A DNA stretch of 64,000 bases from Roseovarius aestuarii (GTDB lineage: Bacteria > Pseudomonadota > Alphaproteobacteria > Rhodobacterales > Rhodobacteraceae): NCBI RefSeq assembly GCF_019966515.1, contig NZ_JAIMIB010000009.1:1-64000 (forward strand). Reading direction: 5' to 3'. Each line of letters opens with the position of its first letter. Position 1 is the first letter of the stretch. Shown here one piece after another: positions 11,218-19,753 of this stretch. The notes beneath the pieces were generated by a model. It was given only the letters and a program-made list of their open reading frames with translations. It was not told the origin of the DNA and did no database searches. A program made the translations under genes and the position numbers.

Positions 11218-12276
11218 TTACTGAGCGGCGCTCTGGATATAGGCGATCACCGCTGCGCGATCTTCTTCCTTCCGCAGGCCAGCAAAGCTCATTTTCGTGC
11301 CCGGTGCGAAATCCTTAGGCTTTGTCAGAAAGGCGCTAAGCTGATCTGCTGTCCAGTTGCCATCGATAGCCGCAAGACCGTCTGAATATTTGAAACCGTC
11401 AACACTGGCAATATCACGGTCAACCACGTTGAAGAGATGCGGACCAACGCGGTTTTGTCCGTCTTCCAGCGCGTGGCAGGCCTTACACTTTTTGTATACT
11501 TTTTCGCCGTTGGCAACATCAGCAGAGGCCACCATAGCGACAAAGCCTGAGGCCTCAGCGGCTGCTTCTTCGGCTGCGGGCTCTTCGGCAGCGGCTTCAG
11601 CCTCCGGCGCGGGATCAACCTCGGCTACCGCTGGCTCCTCGGCGGTCACTTCTTCGGCCACGTTCTCTTCGGCGGCAGCCATTTCGGTTTCCGCTTCGGC
11701 AGGTTCGGCCGCGGCTTCTTCTTCCATCGCTTCCGGCGCGGCCATCTCATAGGTATCGCCATCTAGCTGGTCGAGATAGGCGATGACGTTGATCCTGTCG
11801 GTGGCCTTCTTCAAGCCCGCAAAACCCATCGAAGTGCCGGGCGCATAGCCTTTGGGGTTTTCCAAGAAGGCATCCAGGGTTTCTGGTGTCCAGACATCGG
11901 CCACCGGCTTGAGGCTGCCGGAATAACCAAAACCTGCCGCGGAAGACACGTCGCGACCAACCACGCCGTAAAGATATGGGCCGGTTGCGTTGGCACCATC
12001 TTCGAGCTTGTGGCAGGCCTTGCACTTGCCAAAGACCTTTGCGCCCTTCTCGACGTCTGCGGCAGCCCATAGTTCAGCAAGCGACGGGCCGTCCTGATCA
12101 GCGGCGCCAGCATCTTCTTCGCCACCAGTTTCGATCACATATCCCGCCGCATGATCGCCACCATGACCCGGGCTGGTATCATACAACAATTCACCAGCCC
12201 ATTTGCCCATCAGGAAGATCAGCAATGCCCCACAAAGGCTGCCAACGATCTTGGTAAGTGTCATTGTATCGAACAT
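11218..12276 (-). CDS. Membrane-anchored cytochrome c with two haem domains
   Basis: The 352-aa protein starts with an uncleaved membrane anchor (about residues 7-30). Two class I cytochrome c domains follow, each with the haem motif CKACH (first at residues 85-89, second about 275) and a distal Met in a GTSMGFAG or GTKMSFAG segment. They are joined by an Ala/Glu-rich linker of about 65 residues. A single anchored domain with an acidic linker is the pattern of cytochrome c552/cy (CycM), which carries electrons from bc1 to the terminal oxidase; here the domain is duplicated. Divergent neighbour pheA matches the usual Rhodobacterales cycM context. Confidence 0.9.
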   Translation of the reverse strand: MFDTMTLTKIVGSLCGALLIFLMGKWAGELLYDTSPGHGGDHAAGYVIETGGEEDAGAADQDGPSLAELWAAADVEKGAKVFGKCKACHKLEDGANATGPYLYGVVGRDVSSAAGFGYSGSLKPVADVWTPETLDAFLENPKGYAPGTSMGFAGLKKATDRINVIAYLDQLDGDTYEMAAPEAMEEEAAAEPAEAETEMAAAEENVAEEVTAEEPAVAEVDPAPEAEAAAEEPAAEEAAAEASGFVAMVASADVANGEKVYKKCKACHALEDGQNRVGPHLFNVVDRDIASVDGFKYSDGLAAIDGNWTADQLSAFLTKPKDFAPGTKMSFAGLRKEEDRAAVIAYIQSAAQ

Positions 12277-12395
12277 AGGCCCGCTTCCATTTGAATCTGT
12301 TGGGATCGTATCTATCCGCTTCCCCTAGACGGGTGCAAGGTGTAGTTTCCGCGACGAAACGCCCGGGCGGAACAAATTGACAGGAAAAGCCGCAA

Positions 12396-13229
12396 ATGAC
12401 CAAGCGCATCGCCTTCCAGGGAGAGCTGGGTGCCTATTCGCACCAGGCCTGCCACGAGACCTACCCCGAACTGGAGGCCCTGCCCTGCCGTACCTTTGAG
12501 GACGCGATTACGGCGGTACGCTCGGGGCAAGCGGAACTGGCGATGCTGCCGGTGGAAAACTCGACGTTTGGCCGGGTGGCGGATATCCATCACCTGCTGC
12601 CTGAAAGCGGGCTGCATATCATCAACGAGGCCTTCGTCCGGGTGCATATCAACCTACTGGCCCTGCCCGGCACGACACTCGACCAGGTGAAATCGGCGAT
12701 GAGCCACACAATGCTTCTGGGTCAGTGCCGCGATTATCTGGCGAAACAGGGTATTAGCCGGGTAACAGGTGCCGACACCGCCGGATCGGCGCATCATGTG
12801 GCTGAATTGGGCGATCCGACGATGGCAGCCCTGGCAAGCGAGTTGGCCGGTGAGATCTATGGCCTCGACGTGTTGGCCCGCCATATCGAAGACGAGGGCA
12901 ACAATACCACGCGGTTCCTGGTGATGTCGCGCACACCCGATTATACGCCCCGCGGCGATCACGGGATGATGACCAGTTTTGTTTTTCAGGTCCGCAACAT
13001 CCCCGCCGCACTTTACAAGGCGATGGGCGGGTTCGCCACCAACGGTGTCAACATGACCAAGCTCGAAAGCTATATGGTCAACGGCTCGTTCTCGGCCACG
13101 CAGTTTTACGCCGATATCGAAGGCCACCCGGAAGATGCTGGGGTGAAGCTGGCGTTAGAAGAACTTGATTACTTCACATCCGAGGTGAAGATGCTGGGGG
13201 TCTATCCAGCCGATCCAAGACGCCACTAG
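12396..13229 (+). CDS. pheA: Prephenate dehydratase
   Basis: The 277-aa enzyme converts prephenate to phenylpyruvate in phenylalanine synthesis. It has the two-lobed periplasmic-binding-like dehydratase domain with FQGELGAYSHQA at the start, PVENSTFG near residue 52, and the catalytic NNTTRFLV motif near residue 168. A C-terminal ACT domain (about 185-265) should bind phenylalanine; its usual ESRP is written ESYM here. There is no chorismate mutase domain, so this is the monofunctional form. Confidence 0.94.
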   Translation: MTKRIAFQGELGAYSHQACHETYPELEALPCRTFEDAITAVRSGQAELAMLPVENSTFGRVADIHHLLPESGLHIINEAFVRVHINLLALPGTTLDQVKSAMSHTMLLGQCRDYLAKQGISRVTGADTAGSAHHVAELGDPTMAALASELAGEIYGLDVLARHIEDEGNNTTRFLVMSRTPDYTPRGDHGMMTSFVFQVRNIPAALYKAMGGFATNGVNMTKLESYMVNGSFSATQFYADIEGHPEDAGVKLALEELDYFTSEVKMLGVYPADPRRH

Positions 13230-13258
13230 ACCAAGACCCGTGAATTAACGGAAAGAGT

Positions 13259-13352
13259 GAGAGGCTGGACAACGACCCAAGCGGGGCTCGTTACGGCTGC
13301 TTCCTTCCGGATCTGACCGGGTTGGCGAGGCGCTCGCCCGCGCCAACCTCTC
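13259..13352 (-). ncRNA. ffs: Signal recognition particle RNA, small bacterial type
   Basis: The minus strand holds the conserved SRP RNA core GGTCAGATCCGGAAGGAAGC with the AGCAGCC element directly after it. The ends pair: GAGAGGTTGG at 13352-13343 with CCAGCCTCTC at 13268-13259, giving about 94 nt. With Ffh it targets inner-membrane proteins during translation. The 3' end of the cpdB-like coding sequence runs through its 5' two-thirds on the same strand. Confidence 0.93.
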
Positions 13353-15324
13353 GAGGTGATAAATAGGCTGCCCGAGACGGATTCGCAAGGCTTTCGGGGA
13401 CGATTGCACTCAGCGGCAAGCGCAATCTGGCAAAGCCCGCCGACGTGTCGCCCAGATCGGTGGCATCCAGCGCGCTAATCTCGTCAGGGTAACGCCGAAT
13501 GCCGGGGCCGGTCTCGAATACCACGCTGGTCTGTTGCATCGGTGCAAAGGACCAGATCGGATCGACCGCAGGAGAAATACCATCCGCCTCGCTGATGTAT
13601 TGAGAGACGATGCTGCGCACCGGTATCCGGCTTACGACGGCGAAACTATCTTCCGGCAGATGCGGATAGGGTCCGCCACCATGGGCACGAAAACTGTTGA
13701 CCGCCATCAGAAACAACTGATCGTCGTCTACCGGCTGCCCCTGATACCGAAGATCGTGGATACGCCGGGCCGATTTTCGTATCATACGGCCTGTACGATC
13801 GTAACGCGCAGGTTGCGACAGATCGATCACATAGTTGAGCCCGTCGATCACATCAAAATTATGGCCCGGCACCAGCGGGTTGATCAAAGGTTGGTCGGCG
13901 CAACCCGGGTCGATCATATTGAAGCATACCGCCGCGCGTTCAAGCCAGTCGTACAATTGCCCGCCCGTTAACCGCAAGCCACAGAGCGTATTTGGAAAGG
14001 GATAGAGGTCAGCGGCGTTGCGCAGTCGAAAATCTCCTTGAGATACGTCGGAATAATACTTCGGGCCACCACGCCCGCCGGTCTTGAAAGGCGCCGAGGT
14101 CGACAGGATCGGAAGACCGGCATCAGCTGACCCCTGCACCATCCGCGACAGGGCGGCGCGCTGCGCCCGGGTAACCAGTTGGGTCGCAGGATCATTGCGC
14201 ACCAGCGCCAGATAGCTGTGCAGCGGTGTGGCGCTACGACCCAGAGGTTTTCGGATCAGGTCAAGCGTATGCTGATGCGCGGGCCACAGCAATGTCTTGA
14301 GGGGCTCATCGGCCGGAACAGGGTCCGACGCGGTGCCAGCAGCAACACTGCGGGCTTCGGATTTGTGAGCGGCTACCTGCCATTTGCCATTCTCATTCTG
14401 CAGAAAGAGGTCAAGGACGCCCAGATGTGACCCCCGAAACCCGGCCATAACTGCGGGCTTGCAGCTTAAGGTACCTTCGTCATTTTTTGCCCCGGAAATA
14501 TCCGGCTCGCCGGGTTGCGGGAATACCTCGTGGGTGTGACCCGCGATGATCGCGTCGATACCGGGCAGATCGGCCAGCGCCAACGCGACATTTTCCTTGA
14601 AAGGATAATAATCGTCGGGGTCGATGCCGGTATGTGCCAGGGCGATAACGATATCCGCGCCCGCTGCGCGCATCTGGGGCAAACGCGCCCGGGCGGTATC
14701 CACGATATCGCGGGTGATCAGCCGGTCATTGAGGTGAAAATGATCCCATGTGGTAATCTGAGGCGGCACCAGACCAAGCAGGCCGATGCGTATTTCGTGT
14801 TGATTGCCATCGCTGTCGGTCACCTGCCGATGAATAAGTACAAATGGCGGGTAAAGCGTTTTGTCATCGCCAATGGTGGCTCCCTCGGAGATCACAGCAT
14901 TGGCGCAAGTAATCGGAAAAGACACATCCGCGAGCACCGATTGCAACCAGTCGAGTCCGAAGTTGAATTCATGATTGCCCAGACAAGCCGCATCATAGCC
15001 CAGGTAATTCATGGCCGTAACGGCCGGGTGTGGGCCGGACCAGCCGCTGCCGGGTTGCGCCGTCATGTCACCAAGCGGCGTGCCTTGCAAAAAGTCACCA
15101 TTATCAACAAGCAGCGAATGCGCCACCTCATCCCTTGCCTGCTTGATCAATGTAGCAGTCCGCGCCAGCCCAAAGGAGTTTTCGCAACCATCTGCGTAAT
15201 AGTCGAAGGGCAACAGGTTGCAATGAACATCGGTCGTCTCCAAAATCCTCAGACGGATATACGGGGCGCCCTCCGATATCCGGCCTGTCAATTCCGCCGG
15301 CAACTGTGATTCATTCAAGCTCAT
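13291..15324 (-). CDS. cpdB: 2',3'-cyclic-nucleotide 2'-phosphodiesterase/3'-nucleotidase-like protein
   Basis: The 677-aa protein has the CpdB/5'-nucleotidase layout. The N-terminal metallophosphoesterase domain (about residues 20-310) shows metal-binding motifs TTDVH, DNGDFLQG, GNHEFNFG, AHTGID and GHTHEVFP. The C-terminal nucleotide-binding domain (about 360-610) contains the NSFRAHGGG segment. It should hydrolyse 2',3'-cyclic nucleotides and then 3'-nucleotides. CpdB is normally periplasmic, yet no signal peptide is visible at this start; either it is cytoplasmic or the true start differs. Its last 20 or so codons overlap the SRP RNA gene. Confidence 0.88.
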   Translation of the reverse strand: MSLNESQLPAELTGRISEGAPYIRLRILETTDVHCNLLPFDYYADGCENSFGLARTATLIKQARDEVAHSLLVDNGDFLQGTPLGDMTAQPGSGWSGPHPAVTAMNYLGYDAACLGNHEFNFGLDWLQSVLADVSFPITCANAVISEGATIGDDKTLYPPFVLIHRQVTDSDGNQHEIRIGLLGLVPPQITTWDHFHLNDRLITRDIVDTARARLPQMRAAGADIVIALAHTGIDPDDYYPFKENVALALADLPGIDAIIAGHTHEVFPQPGEPDISGAKNDEGTLSCKPAVMAGFRGSHLGVLDLFLQNENGKWQVAAHKSEARSVAAGTASDPVPADEPLKTLLWPAHQHTLDLIRKPLGRSATPLHSYLALVRNDPATQLVTRAQRAALSRMVQGSADAGLPILSTSAPFKTGGRGGPKYYSDVSQGDFRLRNAADLYPFPNTLCGLRLTGGQLYDWLERAAVCFNMIDPGCADQPLINPLVPGHNFDVIDGLNYVIDLSQPARYDRTGRMIRKSARRIHDLRYQGQPVDDDQLFLMAVNSFRAHGGGPYPHLPEDSFAVVSRIPVRSIVSQYISEADGISPAVDPIWSFAPMQQTSVVFETGPGIRRYPDEISALDATDLGDTSAGFARLRLPLSAIVPESLANPSRAAYLSPREVGAGERLANPVRSGRKQP

Positions 15325-15545
15325 TACATGTTCTTCGAAGTTTCGAGTGCTGATTTGCCTTCATACCCCCAAATGCTATTGACGCTTCCCATCTTGGTTA
15401 CGACCTCAAAAACACATTGGCATATCCGTATATCTACTTAAAGTTGTTTTAAGGGGATTTTAGCAACCCGATTGCGCATGTAATCCTGCTTGCCCCTTAT
15501 CAGCGAAAATGTCACCGATAGCCGCAGAGAATGCGAGGGTAACAG

Positions 15546-16511
15546 ATGGTCGATCCAGAAACCGTCACATTCGGTGGTAGCGGTCTTGATCGCGCTGCCG
15601 AACTGCGTGGTGACGACGACGCCATAGCCGAAGCGATTTCAACGGGCCGAGCCGCTTGCACCCTGATCTGGCGCGGTAAACCCCTGGTCGCCGAAGGCAC
15701 GCAGGACCGGCTGATCCGGCTCCCGATGGATCATCCTATCCTCGCTGAGGCGACTATGTCGCTGCTATTGGGACGCAACGAAACTGGAGATCTTCTCTTC
15801 GCTCATGATATCTCGGATTGGACGCCAGCCGGGGTGGACGAAGACGCGCTAAACAAGTTTCTCGACACAAGCGAGCAGCAGCACCCCGCGCTTCCCGGTG
15901 CGATCTTCGTCGAACTGCGCCGGATCATGACCCGCCTTGATGCGCGCGATGCCGAACTGGCAGCGACCGCCAGGGCGGTGATTAACTGGCATGTCAGCCA
16001 CCGCTTCTGTGCCTGCTGCGGAGCGGAAAGCCGGCCAGTTCAGGCGGGATGGCAGCGTAGTTGCGATGCTTGCGGTGGGCAACATTTCCCACGCACCGAT
16101 CCGGTGGTTATCATGTTGATCACGCGCGGGAATTCCGTGCTGATGGGGCGCTCCCCGGGCTGGCCCGAGGGCATGTATTCGCTGCTGGCGGGATTTGTCG
16201 AACCGGGCGAAACCATCGAGGCCGCAGTGCGCCGGGAAGTCTATGAAGAGGCCGGTATACGCGTGGGTCCGGTTGGATATCTGGCAAGCCAACCCTGGGC
16301 CTTTCCGTCATCGCTGATGATTGGCTGCCGCGGCACCGCGTTGACACAAGACCTAACGATCGACCCATCCGAGATCGAGGATGCGCGCTGGTTCGCGCGT
16401 GAAGAAATCCTGCGGGCCTTCGCCGGTCTGCACCCCACGCTGGCCCCTGCGAGGCAAGGTGCCATCGCGCATTTTTTACTGCGCAACTGGCTTGCGGATA
16501 TAAACTATTAG
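15546..16511 (+). CDS. nudC: NAD+ diphosphatase (Nudix, NudC type)
   Basis: The 321-aa product matches NudC, which cleaves NAD(H) to NMN(H) and AMP and can remove NAD caps from RNA. A zinc ribbon (CACCG...CDACG, about residues 155-177) precedes the Nudix box GFVEPGETIEAAVRREVYEEAG (about 218-239). The NudC-specific SQPWAFPSSLM follows. ATG 15546 is preceded by GAGGGTAACAG. It is followed closely by an SRPBCC gene on the same strand. Confidence 0.93.
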   Translation: MVDPETVTFGGSGLDRAAELRGDDDAIAEAISTGRAACTLIWRGKPLVAEGTQDRLIRLPMDHPILAEATMSLLLGRNETGDLLFAHDISDWTPAGVDEDALNKFLDTSEQQHPALPGAIFVELRRIMTRLDARDAELAATARAVINWHVSHRFCACCGAESRPVQAGWQRSCDACGGQHFPRTDPVVIMLITRGNSVLMGRSPGWPEGMYSLLAGFVEPGETIEAAVRREVYEEAGIRVGPVGYLASQPWAFPSSLMIGCRGTALTQDLTIDPSEIEDARWFAREEILRAFAGLHPTLAPARQGAIAHFLLRNWLADINY

Positions 16512-16552
16512 CGCGACAATACCCCGGAGCAGAAAACAATGAAGGCCCGGCC

Positions 16553-17020
16553 ATGAAGTTCAGCGCAAGGGAAGATGTAGAAGCCCCGATCAATTACGTG
16601 TTTGAGCAACTGACCGACTTCCAAACTTTCGAACGTTCCGCCCTTCGCCGGGGCGCGGAGGTTCAACGCGTCGACAGCCGGAAGTCGAACGGCGTTGGCA
16701 TGGCCTGGGATGTCTCCTTCAAGCTGCGCGGCAAAATGCGTGATTTGCAGATGGAGCTGACCAATCTGGACGCGCCCAATGGCTTTGTCCTCTCGTCGCG
16801 CTCGCCTGCGATGGGGGGCGATATGGTCGTCGATCTGGTGCCGCTGTCACGCAACCGAACGCGGATGAGCATGGATATCGACCTGCGGCCCAAGAACCTG
16901 TCATCCCGGTTGCTGGTACAATCGCTCAAGCTGGCACGCAGCAACCTGACAAACCGCTACAAGCTGCGGATCGCCGGGTTCGCCCGAGATCTCGAAGACC
17001 GTTACAAACGCTCGGCCTGA
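16553..17020 (+). CDS. SRPBCC family protein
   Basis: The 155-aa product has the START/Bet v 1-like pattern of small ligand-binding proteins: MKFSAREDVEAPI at the start, a DVSFKLRGKM strand in the middle, and a long C-terminal helix. It lies 41 bases after nudC, probably in the same transcript. The ligand is unknown. Confidence 0.75.
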   Translation: MKFSAREDVEAPINYVFEQLTDFQTFERSALRRGAEVQRVDSRKSNGVGMAWDVSFKLRGKMRDLQMELTNLDAPNGFVLSSRSPAMGGDMVVDLVPLSRNRTRMSMDIDLRPKNLSSRLLVQSLKLARSNLTNRYKLRIAGFARDLEDRYKRSA

Positions 17021-17127
17021 CGCACACCCAGGTCCAAAAACGAACCCGGCGTCGCAAATGGAATTGATCCTGAAAATTGCACTGTTAGGCTGCGGTCAAA
17101 TCACGTGCCAGAACATGAGGCGACACA

Positions 17128-18051
17128 ATGAAGCCTACCGCCTTTTCCGCACCGGGCCGATTCTATCGCGGGAACCTTCACACACATTCCACCCTCTCTG
17201 ATGGCGTTCTTGACCCGGCCGAAGTTTGTCGCCGTTACAGGGCGGAAGGATATGACTTCATCAGCCTGACCGATCATTTCGTCGGGCTGTTCAATTACCC
17301 TATTGCTGATACGAAGCCCTACCATACGGCGGATTTCACAACGATTCCGGGCGTCGAATTGCATTCGGGCGCCATGGAGAACGGCGAGATATGGCACATT
17401 CTGGCGATTGGCCTTCCTGAGGATTTCGCACCGCCCAACGCCCCTGACTTCGCGCCGCGCGCCGACCAGGAAACCGGCCCGGAACTTGCCCGACGCGCCC
17501 GTGATGCCGGCGCATTCGTTGCCGTGGCGCATCCCCACTGGTCGGGCATGAGCCTGGCTGATGCCGGGTCCATCGAGGCGGCCCATGCGGTGGAAGTGTA
17601 TAACCACGGTTGCGGTGTGGATTGTGACCGCGCGGAAGGCTTCCACACCGCCGATATGCTGATCTCGGCTGGGCATGATCTGACGTTGATAGCGACAGAC
17701 GACGCACATTTCGCCGCCCCAGACGCCTTTGGCGGTTGGGTCATGGTCAAGGCCGAAACGAATGCGCCGGATGCCTTGCTCGCTGCGTTGAAAAACGGAA
17801 ACTTCTACGCCAGCCAGGGGCCGGAACTGTATGGAATCGAGGTTGAGGGCGACACTGTCCGTGTGGAATGCTCGGCAGCAGAGGCGGTGATCGTGCAGGG
17901 CCATGGCTCGGCATCGTTTGCAAAACATGGGGCGTCCATGACCGTAGCCGAACTGGATCTTAAACGCCTGAAGGGCAGCAAATGGCTGCGGGTGACGGTT
18001 GTGGATCGCGCGGGCAAACGCGCCTGGTCCAATCCCATCTGGCGCGGCTAA
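17128..18051 (+). CDS. PHP-domain phosphoesterase-like protein
   Basis: The 307-aa protein shows PHP-domain motifs: RGNLHTHSTLSDG near residue 12, SLTDHF near residue 48, VAHPHW near residue 132 and ATDDAHF near residue 191. These supply His and Asp ligands for a trinuclear metal site used for phosphoester hydrolysis. About 75 C-terminal residues form a beta-rich extension. Substrate is unknown. Its stop overlaps the convergent phosphatase gene by 4 bases. Confidence 0.8.
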   Translation: MKPTAFSAPGRFYRGNLHTHSTLSDGVLDPAEVCRRYRAEGYDFISLTDHFVGLFNYPIADTKPYHTADFTTIPGVELHSGAMENGEIWHILAIGLPEDFAPPNAPDFAPRADQETGPELARRARDAGAFVAVAHPHWSGMSLADAGSIEAAHAVEVYNHGCGVDCDRAEGFHTADMLISAGHDLTLIATDDAHFAAPDAFGGWVMVKAETNAPDALLAALKNGNFYASQGPELYGIEVEGDTVRVECSAAEAVIVQGHGSASFAKHGASMTVAELDLKRLKGSKWLRVTVVDRAGKRAWSNPIWRG

Positions 18052-18536
18052 TCCCGGCCCGAAAATGCCCACCGCATCTGCGCCTCGGTCTCTACGGCGC
18101 AGGGCCTGATGGCCCTCAATCGTGCTAGGGCGGCTTCGGGCTCCTCGCCGGCTTCAACCATGAGCCTCAATACCGCCATGCCCGAGCGTCCGCACCCGCC
18201 GTTACAATGGATCAACACGCGCCCGCCACGCTGCAATGTCGCCAGCGCCGTGTCGGCAGCCACGCGCCAAAGCTCTTCGATATCAGGTGTCGGCACGCCG
18301 AAATCGGCGACGGGAAGATGTATCCAGCACGCTGCCAGCGCCTCTATGTCATCACCCAACCCGGCCGCATCGCACGCGACCATTTCGGCCTGTGTCGTCA
18401 TGCTGATCACGAGAGACGGTCGCCAGTCGCATAATCTCTGAAGATCGGCGCTGTAGTCATCCTGACGCCCCGGCAAAGGACAAAGCGCCGCGACACCTCC
18501 GGCCACCGGTAACGAGTAGATGTCAAAGCCAGCCAT
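18048..18536 (-). CDS. Protein tyrosine / dual-specificity phosphatase-like protein
   Basis: The 162-aa product has the CX5R catalytic loop HCNGGCGRSG, with nucleophile Cys111 and Arg117, and a general-acid candidate Asp in VADFG near residue 78. This fits small bacterial dual-specificity phosphatases. The start is 6 bases after the stop of the zinc metallopeptidase gene, so the two are probably cotranscribed. Confidence 0.85.
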   Translation of the reverse strand: MAGFDIYSLPVAGGVAALCPLPGRQDDYSADLQRLCDWRPSLVISMTTQAEMVACDAAGLGDDIEALAACWIHLPVADFGVPTPDIEELWRVAADTALATLQRGGRVLIHCNGGCGRSGMAVLRLMVEAGEEPEAALARLRAIRPCAVETEAQMRWAFSGRD

Positions 18537-18542
18537 TGATCG

Positions 18543-19388
18543 CTAGAGCTGATCCACGCCGAACGTATCACATTGCCCGGGGTCGCCGGTTTGATACCCG
18601 GTCGCAAACCAGCGCGACCGCTGTTCTGATGTGCCATGTGTGAAGGTATGCGGTTGCGGCACCCGGCCCGCGCGTTTCTGCAGATAATCATCGCCGATCT
18701 TGCGCGCCGCATTCAGGGCTTCTTCAAGATCGCCGGGCTCAAGCATACCGTCCACCGAACGCGCCCAGACACCACTCAGGCAATCGGCCTGCAATTCCAG
18801 CCGCACGGTCAGGGCATTGGCCTGGGTCTCGCTAACTGCCTGGCGGCGTTGATTCACCTCGGGCAGAATGCCAAGCTCGTTCTGAACATGGTGCGCCACC
18901 TCATGCGCGATCACATAAGCCGCAGCGAAATCACCCTTGGCCCCCATCTGCCGTGACAGCGTGCTGAAAAACTCCGTATCCAGATAGGCCTTCCGGTCGG
19001 CGGGACAGTAAAATGGGCCGGTGGCCCCGGAAGCATTGCCGCAAGGACTGCTGGTCACGCCAGAATAAAGCACCATCACCGGCGGGCGATAATCCCGTCC
19101 GATGTGCTGCGCAAAAATCCCGCTCCAGACCGCCTCGGTTGTGGCCAGAACCCGCACCGAAAATTCTCCTGCCTGCTTCTCTTCCGCGCTTAATTCGCGC
19201 GGAGAACCCGCCTGCGTTTCAATCGATGGCCCTTGTCCCTGAAGAAACGGCGTTACATCAATCCCGGCAAAATACCCCACAGCAAGCACCACCAGCAGGC
19301 CGATCCCGCCGATACCAGCTCCGGCCTTACCGCGTCGACCCCGTCGGTCCTCTACATTCCGACTGCCACGTACACCCCTTAACCGCAT
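18543..19388 (-). CDS. Neutral zinc metallopeptidase, YpfJ family
   Basis: The 281-aa protein starts MRLRGVRGSRNVEDRRG, the usual beginning of this family, and GAGGAG lies just before ATG 19388; a frame extension to 19487 has no support. A membrane helix covers about residues 23-43. The zinc motif HEVAHH is near residue 150, with a downstream Glu in the RLELQADC segment as in minigluzincins. It is probably a periplasm-facing membrane protease; substrates are unknown. Confidence 0.88.
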   Translation of the reverse strand: MRLRGVRGSRNVEDRRGRRGKAGAGIGGIGLLVVLAVGYFAGIDVTPFLQGQGPSIETQAGSPRELSAEEKQAGEFSVRVLATTEAVWSGIFAQHIGRDYRPPVMVLYSGVTSSPCGNASGATGPFYCPADRKAYLDTEFFSTLSRQMGAKGDFAAAYVIAHEVAHHVQNELGILPEVNQRRQAVSETQANALTVRLELQADCLSGVWARSVDGMLEPGDLEEALNAARKIGDDYLQKRAGRVPQPHTFTHGTSEQRSRWFATGYQTGDPGQCDTFGVDQL

Positions 19389-19753
19389 GTCCCATCTCCT
19401 CCTCAGGCTCAAGAGCCAGCATACACATTTTCTTTTTTCCTTGCCTAGCGGACAACCCAAATCACGCAAATCAGCGCCCAAATGCATGTCAGAGCCGCAA
19501 GGGCCCTTTATGCTGTTCAGAAATCAGGGATGACATTTTAATTCACAAAATCCGTGGCCTAGTACACCCTGCAAATCGCCGTCTTTGGCCACATAAAAGC
19601 ATCTCAAAATACTCGAACGGCTGAATGGAATGGTGCTTTAATGATGTCAGTTTAGTTTTTTCCGCGATGGGCCGCGCTTATGACCCACATAAGCTCTGAT
19701 ACCGTGTGAGGTCTATGATGCTCAATCAGGCCACCGGGTACTTCTTACGCCCG
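19389..19753. other. Intergenic stretch, nothing recognised
   Basis: About 365 bases separate the metallopeptidase start from the end of the PilZ gene. It should hold the metallopeptidase promoter. No RNA gene, repeat or recognisable coding sequence was seen. Confidence 0.5.
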
